In this document: in pieces, positions 33,195 through 33,292 of the stretch | Layout: each line of letters opens with the position of its first letter | Numbering within the stretch: the first letter of the stretch is position 1 | The notes under the pieces: generated by a model | What the model saw: the letters and a program-made list of their open reading frames with translations, nothing else | The model's database searches: none | What the model was told of the DNA's origin: nothing | NCBI GenBank assembly: GCA_902768325.1 | Contig: CACXKY010000021.1 | Location: 1-33,292, forward strand | DNA: 33,292 nt | Reading direction: 5' to 3' | From: Fibrobacter succinogenes | GTDB lineage: Bacteria > Fibrobacterota > Fibrobacteria > Fibrobacterales > Fibrobacteraceae | Program-made: the position numbers and the translations under genes

Positions 33195-33292
33195 GGAGCC
33201 TCCACCTTATTAAACGGATTTTTGTCCGCTTTTGTTCCGTTCTTTACTGCATTTTTTTTGTGCACGCTCCTTTTTTTACAAAACCTTGCCGC
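33195..33292. other. Upstream region of the sigma-54 activator; no gene seen
   Basis: These 98 bases hold the GGTGGAGG ribosome binding site of the minus-strand regulator (33200-33207) and AT-rich runs of T on the plus strand. A GTGCAC palindrome lies at 33260-33265. No open frame, RNA gene or convincing promoter was recognised. Confidence 0.5.

Noticed and set aside
33248-33265. Sigma-54 promoter-like sequence (minus strand GTGCAC then TGCA) upstream of the activator gene
   Set aside because: The distance between the two GC elements is two bases too long for a -24/-12 promoter, and the -24 GG is missing.

Overview
The window reads as chromosomal DNA of a Gram-negative bacterium of the phylum Fibrobacterota, most likely Fibrobacter or a close relative. 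The strongest sign is a secreted lipoprotein (27969-29762) carrying two copies of the Fibrobacter succinogenes major paralogous (FISUMP) domain joined by polyserine linkers. Two predicted outer-membrane proteins, a Wza/Wzz/Wzy/Wzx-type surface polysaccharide locus and Fibrobacter-like AT-rich promoters fit this. Gene density is very high; no gene-free stretch exceeds about 100 bases.

Layout. (1) 1-12867: the end of tuf, then the S10-spc-alpha ribosomal protein superoperon in classical order (rpsJ to rplQ, with secY, infA and rpoA), closed by a strong intrinsic terminator. adk, map and rpsD, which often sit in this cluster, are absent. Three genes of this essential operon carry out-of-frame lesions: about 100 bases missing inside rpsC, about 100 bases missing inside rpsE, and about 7 bases missing at the end of rpsN. 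They probably reflect assembly or consensus errors, or very recent mutations; the family signatures on both sides are intact. (2) 12868-19261: five co-directional, mostly overlapping genes for surface polysaccharide export and polymerisation (Wza-like exporter, Wzz-like chain-length protein, Wzy/O-antigen ligase-like polymerase with an 18-bp repeat tail, one GT-B glycosyltransferase, Wzx-like flippase). (3) 19324-24972: tRNA-Leu(UAG) followed by a protein quality-control block, tig-clpP-clpX and then lon from its own promoter. (4) 24977-25039: a heptanucleotide repeat forming a long imperfect hairpin. (5) 25043-27951: YggS/PLPBP, a convergent outer-membrane protein gene on the minus strand, and a divergent uracil-DNA-glycosylase-superfamily gene. 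(6) 27969-32259: the FISUMP lipoprotein, a phosphohexomutase and a PorV/PorQ-like outer-membrane protein. (7) 32268-33194, minus strand: a sigma-54-dependent AAA+ activator without an N-terminal sensory domain.

How the parts work together. Region 1 makes the ribosome, the Sec channel, IF-1 and the RNA polymerase alpha subunit. Region 2 would export and polymerise a lipid-linked glycan; the phosphohexomutase in region 6 could supply sugar phosphates, but priming and most glycosyltransferase genes must lie elsewhere. Region 3 couples nascent-chain folding to ATP-dependent proteolysis.

The most unusual regulatory signal is a TAnnTT-like -10 hexamer placed 7-8 bases before the start codon of five protein genes (12881, 22642, 27383 minus, 27969, 31339). 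None of the five has a clear Shine-Dalgarno sequence, so the spacing predicts leaderless or nearly leaderless mRNAs. Genes inside operons mostly do have AAGGAG-like ribosome binding sites.
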